Below, piece by piece: positions 50,604 through 64,000 of a stretch of DNA of 64,000 bases. Source of the DNA: Steromphala cineraria (lineage: Eukaryota; Mollusca; Gastropoda; Trochida; Trochidae); NCBI GenBank assembly GCA_916613615.1, contig OU744730.1:22942406-23006405 (forward strand), given 5' to 3'. Numbering within the stretch: position 1 is the first letter of the stretch; every line of letters begins with the position of its first letter. The notes under the pieces were generated by a model. It made no database searches. It saw nothing but the letters and a program-made list of their open reading frames with translations, and had not been told where the DNA came from. Position numbers and translations under genes: made by a program.

Positions 50604-50959
50604 AGGGGCAGTAGCACGTTTTTTGACAATTTTATATTTTTAATTTTTCACTGATAATTGGACCTTAATGCTAAATGTATTACTTTGATAGTGTCAAAAA
50701 TCTCATTACACAAGCCAATCATCCATAGTGAGAGGACAAAGTATGAAGATTCATATAAAATGCATTGGCAGCCATTTTTGTGTGAACACCTTTAATTCAT
50801 TTTGGGTAATAAAATGAATCGCATGACTTAACTTTTCATAATAATTTTGATTTATTACTGCTTTATTGAGTTTAGATACAATGTCTTAAGATTGGAACCA
50901 TTTATTTTCATTTTCCTGACATCACCTTATATTCCTCATAAAAACGTGCTACTGCCCCT
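50604..50959 (+). mobile_element. TTAA-targeting MITE in the Y'-X'' spacer
   Basis: 356 bp, termini AGGGGCAGTAGCACG and CGTGCTACTGCCCCT, with TTAA at 50600-50603 and 50960-50963. It is complete and close in sequence to the copies at 20934 and 29735. Confidence 0.95.
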
Positions 50960-52374
50960 TTAAGGGACACGCAAAGTTCATTTGAATTTCCATAGAAAGT
51001 GTCTCGATGTGAAAGGTCTGATTAAGTTCATCTTTTTTCGGAAGCGTTCGAAGGACTGTTTGCCCTTTTGAAACCATGAACAAGGTTAGCTCGGCCAACT
51101 AGACTGATTTAACATTGAATAAAAGAGATGAAAATAGTCTTTACTTTACTTACTTTTACTTACTCTCACTTCGCTGTAAATAGAATATATTTTATTCCGA
51201 AACTTGCAAAGCTGTCAAACTAAAAAGCACACGTTAAGCACACGTAAATGTCCGATTTTCTCTCGCTTCTATACGTCATAATACAAGAGTGATGATTGAA
51301 GTGGAAACTGACATAAGATGAGTTATCTGTTTGATACCGTTTCCTAGAATTAATTTATTTAATCAATAATTTCATGACTATCAAAGTTTTTTAAAATTAA
51401 TTAACCTAAGATTAAATGATCATTGTGGAAATTTATATTTGACCTCTTGATTGTCTTACTGCCTTAGATAGGTGTATAATTTTATTCAAATTGTGAATAC
51501 AGTCTATTATGAAGTTTTATGTACTGTAAAGAAATCTGACGAGGTATTAATTTACTACCCTCTTTTTATTTCTTGAAATCAATGTACAAATATGGCATGG
51601 TTTTGAGATAAATGTTTTAGTTTGACCTTCGAAAGGGATATAAACGAACGGGGTGCTACGTACATTTATACCACAAACATTATTTGTATTTAATTCAATC
51701 ATCAAATATTAGTATGAAATGTATGAATGACTAACAATCTCATGCACGGTTTTTACAGAACATTTGTTGACGGGAATGGGTACAGAAAAAAACATGATTA
51801 TAATGTACTTAATAACATTAACTAAAGGACTGACGCATTCCATATTGTCAAAGATTTCAAAATAACAACCTCTCTTCATCCATTGCGTATTTCGCAAACC
51901 CAATGCACAACATGTACGTTATCTGTCGATATTGACGTTTGTATTGTTAGAAACACCTTTCCTTCAAGTCACTGAAAAACTGATGTTTACAAAAGTCATT
52001 TTAGGGCAGTATGAACATTCAAAATCTCGAGTCAACAATTCAGTATTCTGTAAGTTGTGTAATGATCAAATCAGTTAACTATCAACTGTGGTGACCCTTT
52101 AGGGTTCAATTAACAGATTGAATCCGATGGAATGACCAATTAAGTACTACGTGTACTATCCTAACATTGTAATGGCATGAACTCGACAATTTGAAACCGG
52201 GGTGCTGCAATACCTTTTCCAGGTGTATAAGTAATACAGATTCTCGTTAAAGTACTATCTTAAACCACAGCAATGGATTAATTCAAAATGAAATCACTTT
52301 CAGAACATTTATAATTGCCTCACAACTGGTCTAGACATGACATCAGTAAATAGAAACTGACAAAAATACGTATA

Positions 52375-53276
52375 CATACGGAAAAAAGTAAAGCACCCCC
52401 ACGATTTATCAGCTGCAAAAGTTGCCTGATAAGAAAGAAGGCGTTGTGGTTGAAGAAATAATCATATGGGATGATAGAACCATAATTTAGCAGTTAAGGG
52501 AAGAACGTTTCATCCTGATAACGTTTCGCATCTTTTGGATATTTGCATTCATAAAATTGTTGTAGTTTTATGTCAAAAAACAAGTTACATTATTCTGAGA
52601 AAAGAAAGTTGTTATTGGTAGTTGTTATATGGGTAATTCAATTCTTTCGAGCCCGTAGGTCAAACTTTAGTATAAAACTTTTAGTCAAATGTCACTATTT
52701 AGACCTCTAATAACCTTCAAAGTCGCAAAATCTCCAAAAACCAAAATTCAAGAAACATGGTTTAATAACAAAAGATGGTCAGTGTCAACTGCAATGACCC
52801 CTTGAAATCAATGAGAAGTGTTTGATTAACAGATTGAACTGAAAAGAATCCAAAGATTATTCCAAAATCGTATGATTCCAGGCATTTCGTCAATTATTGA
52901 CAATAACTGTTGAAAAAAGGGATGCCAATTCAACGACGAGTTACTTCCTTATTTTGTAAGATAAGAGATGATTTGATGTGTGGAAGTCAAGTTGGTACCG
53001 CAAATGTTATTTGTGATGTCTGAAACCCATTTTCTATTGCCTCGTTTTGGCACTAGAGCCATACTTATTTTGGGTGAAACTATTTCAGTACCATTACAAA
53101 CTCAATCGTAATTTCATAAAGTGTCTACATGGATGATCTTTCTTTGACGAAAATTATTACAAAATCAACATTATAATGTTAAAGAATCATAAATTTATTC
53201 ACGGTACCGTAACTTTGCTATATAGCAGCATTTTTTAGTTTTAGAATTTAGGGGGTGCTTAACTTTTTTCTGTATG
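52375..53276. mobile_element. Tc1/mariner-like non-autonomous element in X''
   Basis: Orthologous to 30206-31108, with left end CATACGG and right end CTGTATG followed by TA. One base in the right terminal repeat differs from X'. Confidence 0.73.
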
Positions 53277-55106
53277 TATATTATGACATACTTCAAACAA
53301 GAAGGTATCGATTTCAAACGAGTTTAGGCTTAATAAAAAGGGTAACGGCATACATATCTGAAAGTTAAATTTGTGTCTTAACAAATTAACAATGTTTGGT
53401 AAATTTTCACACAACACTGGACAATCTATTGCTTTCACTGTCTCCAAAGCCTCATTCACATGGACAAAATTAACTTACATTATCAATTTACAGTTGCTTA
53501 CTTGCGTAAATATACATTTGAGACAGTAGGAAAAGCAGTATATTCCCGATGAATTCTGTTTTAGTTGAATAATACCTAAGGTTTTAATGTTTTCTTTCTT
53601 TGCCTTGAACAGATGACATGTTGATAACAATCAAATGTCAAAACATTTTTACTGCCTAGTTAAAATTTAGATTTTGATGTATTCCTAGCTTAAACATGAT
53701 CATCGATCGTGTCATTTTGCAAAACATACAGTATATAAAATGTCTCAGAAAAACTACTTGAGTTGACTACAATGACTTGGCCTATCGAAGTCTATTAATC
53801 TATAAACAGCCCACTACAATTATCTAAAGTCCCTGCTGTCTGTGAAAGAATCACTCCTGTCCACTCACTAATATATAAAACGAATATTTTCAACTGAAAG
53901 AAATTGTTTGTTTTATCAAATTTGTTTCATGCAATTTATTTAACCTATCTTTGAAGTCAAATTACCAATAAAATATATAAACATGATTGAATACAATGTC
54001 TATAAAGTAAATATAGGCTTGTTGAGAAGGTTGATCAATGTAGCATTCTTAAAAAACATAGACTTACCATATGCTTCAAGCTTCAAGATTTTGTTACAGA
54101 TCCCTTGTGCTTAATAGTATCCTTTCAACATTGACAGTGTCCCATTAATGCCTTTTAAAATAACGTCGCAAAAAGCCTATTTTCATCTTAATCACATGTG
54201 TAAGTAAATGTCCCAGACATTCTGTCACTTTCCATGCAGCGTTTTGAATATTGAAACGCAGCTTGAGATATCACCTTATCCTTTGTTTTTCACTATAAGT
54301 TCGATTTTTTTTCACAGACATTTGCTACACTCGTAGAGACACCTGTCATTTTACCCATGTGTTGTTAAAAGTTAATGTGTATATGACTGTTCTTTTCGGG
54401 CTCAAATCATTTCTTTTTATAAATCGTCGTAGAATTAACATTTCTTATTTGTTTGGGGTTTCTCACTTAAGGCTTTAAAGATTTACGAATGAATATAATT
54501 ATAAAAAGATTTGTTTTCAAGATTAAAATGAAAAAGTTAGGTTTAAAAACCTGCTTGAATAGATTGCTAAAATTTTGATTGTTTATGCAAAACGTTGTAT
54601 ACAGTGCTTAACATAGTAAACTAATAATTGTTGAACTATATCTTTATGGCATTGCTCAGTGGGATCACTATACACTAGACAGTCAATTCTGGATAAAACT
54701 TAAAGCGACCAACTGTAATATGCTCAGATGTTGAGAGATACATAAACGGTCCTTTCAAGCTTTCTTCAACATTTGTGAATCTCCCGTTGTAGAGTTCTTT
54801 AAAATGTGAATTGATCTTTTACAGCTCTCTCTGTGAAGTGAAAAACTATGAGAAGCAACGAACCTGATTTGCTAAACAAGTTTGTCCTAATTTTAATTCA
54901 TTGAAAGTTTTTCCATGTATTATTAAGCGTATGTATTGCAATCATTTTGATGATTTTCCATAGAATTTGAATCCGTGTTGAGATAAAAGACTCAAATCAT
55001 GACTTCCTAGAAGCTGACATGAGTAAAACATACTTTCCTTGAGTTTGAAAGTGTTGAATTCTTACATAAATGTGTATTCCTTAAATACTTCTCAACGTCT
55101 TTGACC

Positions 55107-55698
55107 GTTTTTATAATTTTATGTTTTAAATGTTTTACTGATATTTGTACGTTAATGCATTCTCTCCCCACAGAGGCGGATCAAGTCATGTTGATTTAGC
55201 CTCTGTTCTATTACGACGAGTGTGTGGGATAGAATGGGAGATGCCTGATTAGAGGCAATCAAAATTAGTTGTGCAATCAGCGAAGCTGTTCTTAAATCAT
55301 AATTTTGGCTACTGAAACAAGGCAAAGGCATTGTGATATGAACCACCCTTTCCAGAGGCTAAATCAACATGACTTGATCTTCCTCTGTGGGGAGAGAATG
55401 ACGTTAATGCTAAATGTATTATTTTTGATAGTGTCATAAATATCATTACACAAGCCAATCAGCCATAGTCAGAAGACAAAGTATGAAGTTTCACATAAAA
55501 TCCATTGGCTGCCATTTTGTGTGAACACCTTTAATTCATTTTGTTTAAGATAAGGGAATTGCATGGCTGAACTTTACATTATATATTTGATTTATTACTG
55601 ATTTATTTAGTTTAACTACATTGTCATTCAACTGGAGACAGTTATTTTCATTTTCCTGACATCACCTTAAGTCCCCATGAAAACGTGCTACTGCCCCT
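55107..55698 (+). mobile_element. TTAA-targeting MITE in X'', interrupted and left-truncated
   Basis: The right end CGTGCTACTGCCCCT is followed by TTAA (55699-55702). The left end has lost the outer 15 bp or so and starts at GTTTTTATAATT. X and X' have the uninterrupted GACCCTATAAGC here, so the insertion is specific to X''. A CATTCTCTCC element (55158-55400) interrupts it. Confidence 0.9.
55158..55400 (-). mobile_element. CATTCTCTCC element nested in the MITE
   Basis: 243 bp with both ends intact (CATTCTCTCCCC and GGGGAGAGAATG) and a perfect 9-bp duplication ACGTTAATG at 55149-55157 and 55401-55409. The interior is a shortened version of the 35330-35652 copy. It sits at the same internal position of the MITE that is hit in the nested copy at 20930. 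Confidence 0.93.
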
Positions 55699-58593
55699 TT
55701 AAGCGTTTGGTGTAATGTTTAACATGATTATGCTTTTGTATTCATTATTAGCTTTTGTATACAACCAATGACATTCCGTAGTTAGCCTTACCATACAATT
55801 TCCTGTTACAATTTCTGATAATTAAACTATACGGCTGGACATCAAAATATTCTCAACAGGAGCAAATTTCACTTCGCTTATACTGTGTGTGACTGCGAAT
55901 GACCATCACTTTCCAAGGGGAGCTTGACTTACAAGGATAAAGAAAACATTTAAATACCTGTTTTCATAAATTGATCTCAAAAGAAAATGAGCAAGATAAG
56001 CATTAAGTTTGACATTGTAGAATACGAAATAGTAATCAGCCTTTTAGATAAGACATTTGCTAAGCAGAATAAGCAAGAAACATCACCTGACCGATGCTTC
56101 AGTAAACAACATATTTCTATTTGGCAGTTTCCAACTTAAATCTTTTAAGAAGTAATCTCTCAACTATTGCTTGTGCTAATATGATAGCCATTGTGCGACT
56201 CTCCACAGAGAAATGAACATTAAACATGCAATGGGGTCGCATCTATTTATCATTTATTTTGTGGCCTTGTATTTATTGTCAGTACATGTACGCAGTAGGT
56301 CTTGGAAACGGTGAAGCAACTCAGGTCAAGGTTGATCTTTGTCCAAAAAAGGGGCTTGCATGATGAAACAAACATTTTTTTTATGTGGTCGAGACTGTCT
56401 ACACAGTTCTCAGTTAAGCAGTTTAACTTCGGTTTATATTGACAGCGAACGAGGTCGTATTTAAACCAGGCCACTTTAAGTGGATGTAAACGGATTACCG
56501 TTGCCAGTGAAATTGAAAAATAACCTTTCCCAATTCAATTTTATAACAAACGTTACATGTGACATTTAAAAATTCGATTTTGGATTTTTTACTCTTCATT
56601 TGGTGCTTAAAGTTCCTTTCGTGTACAAATTAGAAACGCTGTGGTATTTGAGTTACAGATTTGCAACTATTCACGTCCTTGACGTTTTGCAATTTTCAAA
56701 ATATTGTGCAAGTATTTTTCATATTACATTTAAGATTTTAAAAAAAATCAAAGAACGTATTTGAAATTTTCAAAATTTGTTTGAGACCCTTTTTATTGAG
56801 GTTTTGCAATTATAGTACTTGTTTTGCCCCTTTGTTATATAACTTCAATAAAAAAACGTGCTTATAATGGGACAGATGTCGACGAGAATCACCAACAGAA
56901 CACTGTATCTGCACGGTAAGAACACTTTCAACATTTATCCGTTTATTCTCCAAACAATCACAGTAAAGGTTTCAGAGTGTACAAACTTTAAGTCTAATAA
57001 AGTTTGAAATGCCAATCCATCTTGGGAGGTAAGAAAAGTATAGAATGTTGTGTTTGTTTGCATTTGAGACCTGGATATTTAGTTCCAAAGTCGATGCTTT
57101 TAGTTAATTAAATTCCTCTCGAGAGAGCAACAAAGCAATCAGTTTTGTTGCCAAATGATTCATTATCTCATTTCAACATGACTTCCTATCTAAGTCGTTA
57201 AGGAAATACATATGAATGTATATTTGTAATTGTAGATTGTCAAGAGAATTAGCATTTGGTCCTATGCCATACAACAGTTTCTGGGTCTTTGATCATTGTG
57301 ATTTTGGTGTGGAAATCATTTACAGAAAACGTGACCATTGCATGTGACATGGTACTGATTTACCTTCCACACACGATTGGCCATTTCAGATGAGAACATC
57401 GATATTTTGTATTCCTCTATTCCGAAACTTATATATGCCAAAAGATGGAAAGTAAACAGATAAACTTTTTACCAAATACATGAAAAACACGCAAGTTATT
57501 AGTGGTAGATTTCTATGACACTTTGAAAGATTCTGAAGAGGAAGTTTAGACTTTTGTAATGAATAGTGGTTCAACATAAGTGTAGAACAAGTTGGTCATG
57601 TAAGTAAATAATTGCCTTCTACAAAATGTTATTTGATATTACTTTTTACATCTTTGGCAAAAAACATATCTCTTATTTAATTGCTTAACGTCGAGTGTAC
57701 ATGTACTTTTTATGCTCTTCGTGAAATATTTATCTGAGCATTTTTTCTCAAAGTATTTAATTATCTAGCAATACAAATAAGGGAATTTTCGGAATCAAGT
57801 TCTGTTTTGTGTATCAGTACCAGATTGACTGCATCTAGCATTTACAAAATATGTCTTAATCCAATATTCGCTCCAAAATGATAAAATGTTAAGTTGTTCA
57901 CGTTTATGTAAAATGATAATCAAGAGACAACTCTCGTCCTTTTCACCATATCAGCAAGTATTGCTGTTTGATAAATTCATCACCCTGTCTGTCTGAAATC
58001 CTTTTGTTTCCGGAATAGAACCATAAAACGGTATTTTTTAAGTTGATATATAGATTACTCGGAACATGAACATGTACAAATGTAATTAAGCTTAGGTTAA
58101 GTTTGGATGTCAATTGAATTCAGCAGAACTGACAGAGTAAGATATCTTGCTTATTTTGGGGTCTTAATATTTCAAATATTAGCTCAATGAAATGGACATA
58201 AAGGGTAAAAAAACAGTTGAATTCGGATTTTCAAACAGCTGAATGTTTCTTCTTATTGTTGTTTTAGATTTTTGAGATTTGTTTCGCCTTTTGTCATTTA
58301 AACACAACCCAAGAAGGGTAAATTCGTCTTGAAAATACTCTTTTCTCTTTGCTAATACAACAAGTGCTATTTGATCAATATCTTTCAGGGAAAAAAACGT
58401 CAAAAGTGATGGTGAATAGTCATAGAAAAACAGCGTATATGTCTAGTGTATTCATGTTCAGGATCTGTTTAACCGAAAAGTTTCGTGATAGTGTTTGACA
58501 TTTTATAAAACTAAGATCAGGATCAACTTGACCACCAAGGAAACATGGTTTGAAAATTACACCAAATCAGATGAAAATGCTAAACAACTTACA

Positions 58594-58624
58594 GGTAGGA
58601 GGGAGGGGGGGAGGGGGGGGGGGG
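58594..58624 (+). repeat. G-rich run with quadruplex-forming potential
   Basis: About 27 guanines in 31 bases, interrupted by single A residues, giving at least four runs of three or more G. The equivalent in X copy 1 (about 6709-6722) is shorter, so the tract has expanded or contracted since duplication. Confidence 0.85.
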
Positions 58625-59574
58625 TACTCTATTCAGTTGTTCCTCGTTAATGAAAGATGTATTATCCCCGGTGTCAAACATTACTCAACCCTATTAACCG
58701 AAGTCAGAGACGTTATCATTTATAAAGGGAAAACGGTTGGCGTTTATTTCAGTGCGAACAGCTTTTAATCATAAGCATTATGGAATTTGTTTCACTAAAC
58801 CAAAATCTTAAAAGGACTTCATTTATTGCTAAAATAGACTTCTTTGACATCGGTAACATTTGTCTTTTACAAATGGTTGAGTAATAAGATGACTGACCCG
58901 GATCTGAAGTTGATAAATTTATCAACAAAATGGGAACATTATAATTAGAAGAAAGTAAATCGAGAAAAAACATGCTACTGTCCCTTAAGGTTTTTCTTAT
59001 TGGGTGTCTCTAGCTTACATTATGCAATTGTCTATTTGGTCCTATTGCATTCATATAAGGAATAAAACAGTACTGGGTCTGCACCCGTACTCATAGTGGA
59101 TATGACCAATGATTCTGTACAACAGACATCAGCTTTCCAAGTTCAATATATTTGTGAACAAAATTTAAAAATGTACCGATGGAATGGTTATTGTAACCTT
59201 ATGATCTATACCAACTTCATCATCAATATTGGTAGATAATCTGAAAACAATATTTTTTTCCAGGATTTAATTCTTGTAAGAGAAACGAATGTAATCCAAT
59301 CGGTTGTTGTTGAGGGGCAAGGAGACACAAATGCCATAAGAAGTATTTTTTGTATGCCACAAAAGTGGACACAGCTGCAATTACTGTATCTGTTTGAACT
59401 TTATTTTGAGAAATCATAGAATGATGGCTCTTCTTTCAAAGACACTATTTAGTAGTTATTTATAAACCAACTCGAAATAACCTTGTGTATAAGAGGGACC
59501 ATGTACTTTCAGAACATAGATCTGACCATTGGCAATGTTTGCTTAACTAATTAGTGAATCACAGTTGTTATATC

Positions 59575-59790
59575 GAGAACTTGTGGTCTCGTCCTTATAC
59601 CACGAATGTTTTATGGTACTAATCAATAATAATGTTGGAATATTAGGTTGAAGAAAGCACTAGAGCCCCATATGTAACTCATGGACATCAGTCGTGAAAG
59701 CATATATAAGGAGGTCAAACTAGATTATCTTGCTCCTTTACATAAAATAGATCACTGAAATTAAAATTATTTTATCATAACTGGCGCATG
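59575..59790 (+). repeat. Ancient shared module, X'' copy
   Basis: The duplicate of 11745-11960 with only a few base changes, for example CACGAATGTTTTATGG here against CGACGATTGATTTATGG in copy 1. Confidence 0.65.
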
Positions 59791-62700
59791 ATCTTATTTG
59801 TATTTTATTAAACATAAACACTTCGGAAATGAGTTCGATCTGATCCTGCCTGCAAAGTTATTGAATATTCAACATTGTTGTAAGTATAAACATAAAGTGT
59901 AAACATTGGAACATTGTGTTATTTAGGAACATATGCATAAGAATAACTCAAAAACAAATGTTTTGATTCAGATTTAACATTGATACAACAGCTGTCCAGT
60001 GGTATAGATCATACAACTTATTTGGACTGAAAATATATTTGTGATTCAAGGACATTTGCTCAGGATTCATAAGACTTCGTGCAGATAAAAGGTTTCTTTC
60101 AACGCACTTCATTTAAATAGATGAACCTACAACAAATGACTTGTATTAGACACAGCGTCGCCTTTCCCTTCTATCCAAAAATAAAGAATTGAAACAGCAT
60201 CAAACACTTGAAAAAGAACATCTAGAAAAGTTCTTGTAATTCACCTACAGACTGTGCATCTCAAGAAAATACTTTTTGATCAGAATGATATAACAGTTTA
60301 TGTATTTTGTCTTTGTCAAATAGACTTAAGATATCTAGAACATTGCAAAGTTTGAGTTGCTTACAAAGAAATTACAACGGATGGTTCTCGAACGACTAAA
60401 AGTAGATAACTAGAATTAACATATTTATCGCTTCTCTTGGGAGTAATAATAAATTCGTGTATTTTTTGGAGCAATACCAAAATAATTGTGTTAAAAGCCA
60501 AAGCCTAAAAGATATTAAGACAGAGAGGTAAGCTTTCAGGCTTTAAAATAAAGTTATGTTTATAACCGATTTTATTTCATTTTATTCTCTCAGAAAGATT
60601 CAGAAAACGACCTGCGACCCAACGGAGTGACCTGGTGTAGTCAAGAACGGTGCTATTATGACGTGGCAATCGAAAAATATGGGATGTCGCACTAAAACAA
60701 TCAAAAGTGGTACATGTATGTGCAAATGTGCTTAATTTGAAAATATGCCACTGCTATTATCTTCCCTATTGGTGATAAAAGTTTCTCCATATGTTATTAA
60801 TAGACTGTAAGACTGACAGACACCCTAGTGTAAATACTCTGCCAGATAACTACAAATGACGGTTTGTCCTTGTTTTCAACAACATTAAATCAAGTAGTTA
60901 AATAATTGCAATAACATCAGCAGAAAAATACAAATAACAGATCTAAATCCAAAACACTTCTATAGCTATCCACTTAATCATTTTTCATTTCCTTTTGATT
61001 CGATAACCATCCAGGCATAATTCAACTGTTCCTCTTGGCATAATATCAATCATTATAAACATGTCACAGCTTTCAACTTCATGATCAGGGAATTGTCAAT
61101 GAACCAAAAATTATAATGATAGTAAAGCGCAATATGTGTCAAGAAAGCAAGATACTACAAGAGGCGACTGGTAGTTTTATATTCAAATTATATCATATAC
61201 AAACAATATTTTTTAGGTCCATTTTGACTATGGTGAATTCAAATGACTGTTTGTGATCAATGTTTTTCTAGATTCCTAGACTATCAAACTTGCACTTCTA
61301 TCCTGAAAAAATGTTGTGTATCGTTTTTAGTTTTCGCCCCTTGAAAATGTTAGAATGTAAAAAGTCAGCCTACTTTGAAATTAACCCACGAGAAACTATT
61401 ACAAGTTCGGGAAATTGAAGATTAACTTGAAAAATGTCAATGCTCTAGTTTCATAGTGGGCGTTTATGGATTAGTGATTCATTAAATGTGCATTGGGTCG
61501 GACTTTTGAAAAAGTTCAAAAGCTCAAAATGGCGCTGTAACAACGTGACCTACCAGATTGCCATGATTGACTTTTTAGCGAGTGTTGCTTATATCTTAAA
61601 ACAACTTGCAAACGACTTTGGGTAGAAATCTTATTAGCTGAATTATGTTAACATGAATTATATGGGATAAGAAAAAAACCTAAACAACATGCAACAGACA
61701 ATTAGGTTCAGATATATAGTTTATAAGTCGGGGCTGCGCCACTCGTAAATTATATACGTTCTTCCACAAGATGAGATAAACATTACATTTGTCAAGAAAG
61801 GACAAATATCGTCTAAATGCATTCCTAATTCGCACAAATGTGGAAAAATCCGTTTTATGAAGTAATGGTTTCACTGCATACTGGGGTCGTTTTAAACCTA
61901 TTGTCGTTCTCTCACTATGCCTCTCCTTCCGTCTATTCCCTTATCATTCCATCTGATACCTACTCTGGCTACTCGTGTTTGAATCGTATCATCCAAGTGT
62001 TGAATACTTGAAATGTTGCTGACAACATGTTAAAACGAAACTAACTGTTCTTATTGATATTAGGACACTCATTCTAGTCTGAAGTTTACTAGAAGTCATT
62101 TAGGCATATCGTGACCACAGCTGATTCATCAGATCTTGAAACCTATAATATAAAACCTCATTTCCCTGTTTTCAGGAACGTACTTAACATTCGGCTGTGA
62201 AGGAAGCAATTACATTTATGTTAGCTGATTTCCATTTCCTATATACAAATTTATCGTCTCCATTTTCCTTACAAAACTAAAATGTGAAGAACCGTGGCTT
62301 TTGGCTTTTCCAAAATGTTTATGCCCTGGCCATTGCTTTGATTGGTTAGTAATTTGGTGTTTATTGATTTTAAATATTACATGCATTGTATCTATGTCAA
62401 CAAGCCATTTACAAATCATCTTATCTTTAACGTTAATCAATATTCCAAGATATCTTCCTTTGATAAACGTTAATCTTATATTTATGTAGGGTTTTCACAC
62501 AAGGATCAAGTAAAAAAGTATAAACATTGATATGCATTCTTTTAAATTTTAAATAATGTAATTTAATTCACTTAAGTTCAAGTGTTTCCTTGACACTGAC
62601 TTTGCTACAAATTTCAGATCTTAATGACCAAAGCTAACAAGGCAAACACATATATACCCCTTCTCCCCTGATTTATTGCTTGAGGTGTCTCGTGATTCCA

Positions 62701-64000
62701 TCAAGATAATGCATCGTTTTCGGAATTGTTCCCTCGGGTGTTATGTCATCAATCATAGCAAGTATTTGCTTCCCACTTAATGTAATGAAGTACCAAATAT
62801 CAGCATCACTTCCAAAGAAACTTATTTTGTAGTAAAGCTAAATCCAAAACTTTATGGCTTATCAATTGTACAATTAATGACATCACAAGGCTGAGAAGTG
62901 GCAAAGACTTTGGTAGTGTATATTATAAGTTTTGAGAAAGGATGTGCACCATGATATTATTTACTACTTAAACATGTATACGTATTTAGAGTTTAGGATA
63001 AAAATACATTGACAAGCGGTACACAGAATGACATATTCATTAAGATTTTTAAAGTTGTTAAAAAAGCACAGATTATTAAAAATAATAGCTTCAAAATACA
63101 ACTATTGTGTTGTTTTGTTGTATTTCGTCGACGAAAACCTACCGGTTTTAAGACATAAGAAAAATCATACAGTAATATTGTTTGCTTATCGTTTACTGAT
63201 CTAAATATGTAATCAATGATGTGAAAGCTCATTTTGTCCATATTGCGGTATCTTTAAGTATGGCCCCAGATGTAAATACTTATATGCCTATTGAGTGCAT
63301 GACCCTTTTAACATTGTGAATATCCACAGCCTTCAACGCACTCACAAAAAAAGGTTGTGTTGAGATGTTCTGGTTTTTATGTCGCCTCTTAATGTAAAGT
63401 AAATTCATGTATTGCTGTCGCCGAGATCTTCTCTGCTTCTCTTAGGCATCAAAAGCTAGCTATGCATTTATGAAGCAATTCACATTTCGAACCGGACATT
63501 CAAACATCTATGTTTAAATAAAAACTGTATCAATAATAAGTTTGCAATTCAAACGTGACCCACGTAATGTTGGATGTAAGATCTCGCTTTTAGAGCATAA
63601 TCGATGATTACTATATCCTGGCACTATGTTGATCTAGTTCTTTTGCTTTTAAGAAAACGTGTTGTTGATTTTTGTATTGTTAGAAGCTCACTTTTGTGGA
63701 ATCACTTTGGTAAAACCAAATCCTTGGAAACACAAATGTCACGTTTGAATGGTTCAATGTTTATTGATCAAACAAGATTTCTCCATCTGGAAATGTGTTG
63801 GCAAATATCAAATTTGCTAAAGGTCAAAGAATTTTTGTGAAATATATTGAACAAGTTTCTCGGAGAGAATACATGAAAATTATCATAAACGTTAAACTTT
63901 AAATTAATGGAAAAACGCATTTGCTTAATCTATATTTACAAAACAAAACATGACTTATAGTAACCGTGAATATATGCATAAATGTACTACACAAATGGTA

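Larger units (their letters stand above)
48846..52014. other. Spacer between unit Y' and unit X''
   Basis: Single-copy in the window. It holds a 554-bp TTAA element (49775-50328) and a MITE (50604-50959). The 20 bp or so left of the MITE (AGTGCTATTTGATCGGTATC) resemble unit X near 6478. The stretches 48846-49770 and 50990-52014 show nothing recognisable apart from a (TTTAC)n-like tract near 51143. Confidence 0.55.
52015..64000 (+). repeat. Segmental duplication unit X'', copy 3 (cut by window end)
   Basis: Collinear with 1-16413. It carries one 706-bp segment, a nested MITE (55107-55698) and the full Tc1-like element. It lacks the 1.2-kb element, the 2.84-kb segment, about 110 bp equivalent to 5625-5735 and about 280 bp equivalent to 12060-12340. 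The right part from 59940 is almost identical to copy 1. No gene was recognised. Confidence 0.93.

Overview
The window is AT-rich, intron- or intergene-like eukaryotic DNA. I find no confidently recognisable protein-coding gene, no rRNA, no intact tRNA and no CRISPR array. Open frames are short (almost all under 115 codons), and their similarities to one another come from duplication of the underlying DNA. The style points to a marine invertebrate, most likely a mollusc and probably a bivalve: a repeat opening with a CCCCCGCAAC/GTTGCGGGGG hairpin followed by (TCCG)n, minisatellites of about 146 and 168 bp, and many small inverted-repeat elements. That assignment rests on remembered repeat style, not on a database search.

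The main content is a large segmental duplication in which two unrelated units alternate: X (1-16420 or beyond), Y (22025-29335), X' (30091-35855, truncated), Y' (35856-48845) and X'' (52015 to the window end). Two single-copy spacers (16421-22024 and 48846-52014) and a short one (29336-29730) separate them. X and X'' are almost identical over their right-hand 4 kb but clearly diverged at the left. Y and Y' look more diverged throughout.

Because paralogous copies lie in the same window, many mobile elements can be dated and delimited by comparing filled with empty sites. These are: a TTAA-targeting MITE family of about 355 bp (six copies, one nested in another at the element's own internal TTAA); a family of about 240-360 bp that makes a 9-bp target duplication (four copies); a 1.2-kb element carrying a small open frame (two copies, opposite orientation); a 3.45-kb PIF/Harbinger-like element with a TTA duplication; a 903-bp Tc1/mariner-like element that predates the X duplication; a 554-bp second type of TTAA element; and a 1.1-kb CCCCCGC element carrying a minisatellite. 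Inside X a 706-bp segment has been tandemly triplicated.

Candidate functional signals are few and tentative. One is a run of four perfect TGACGTCA (CRE/ATF-type) sites spaced 20-21 bp apart in an inverted-repeat element at 20.6 kb, with a looser counterpart at 43.7 kb. The others are one exon-like reverse-strand segment with a good splice acceptor inside the Harbinger-like element, and a CpG-containing segment with an ETS-type site near 50.1 kb. Nothing in the window supports a pathway or an operon-like system.
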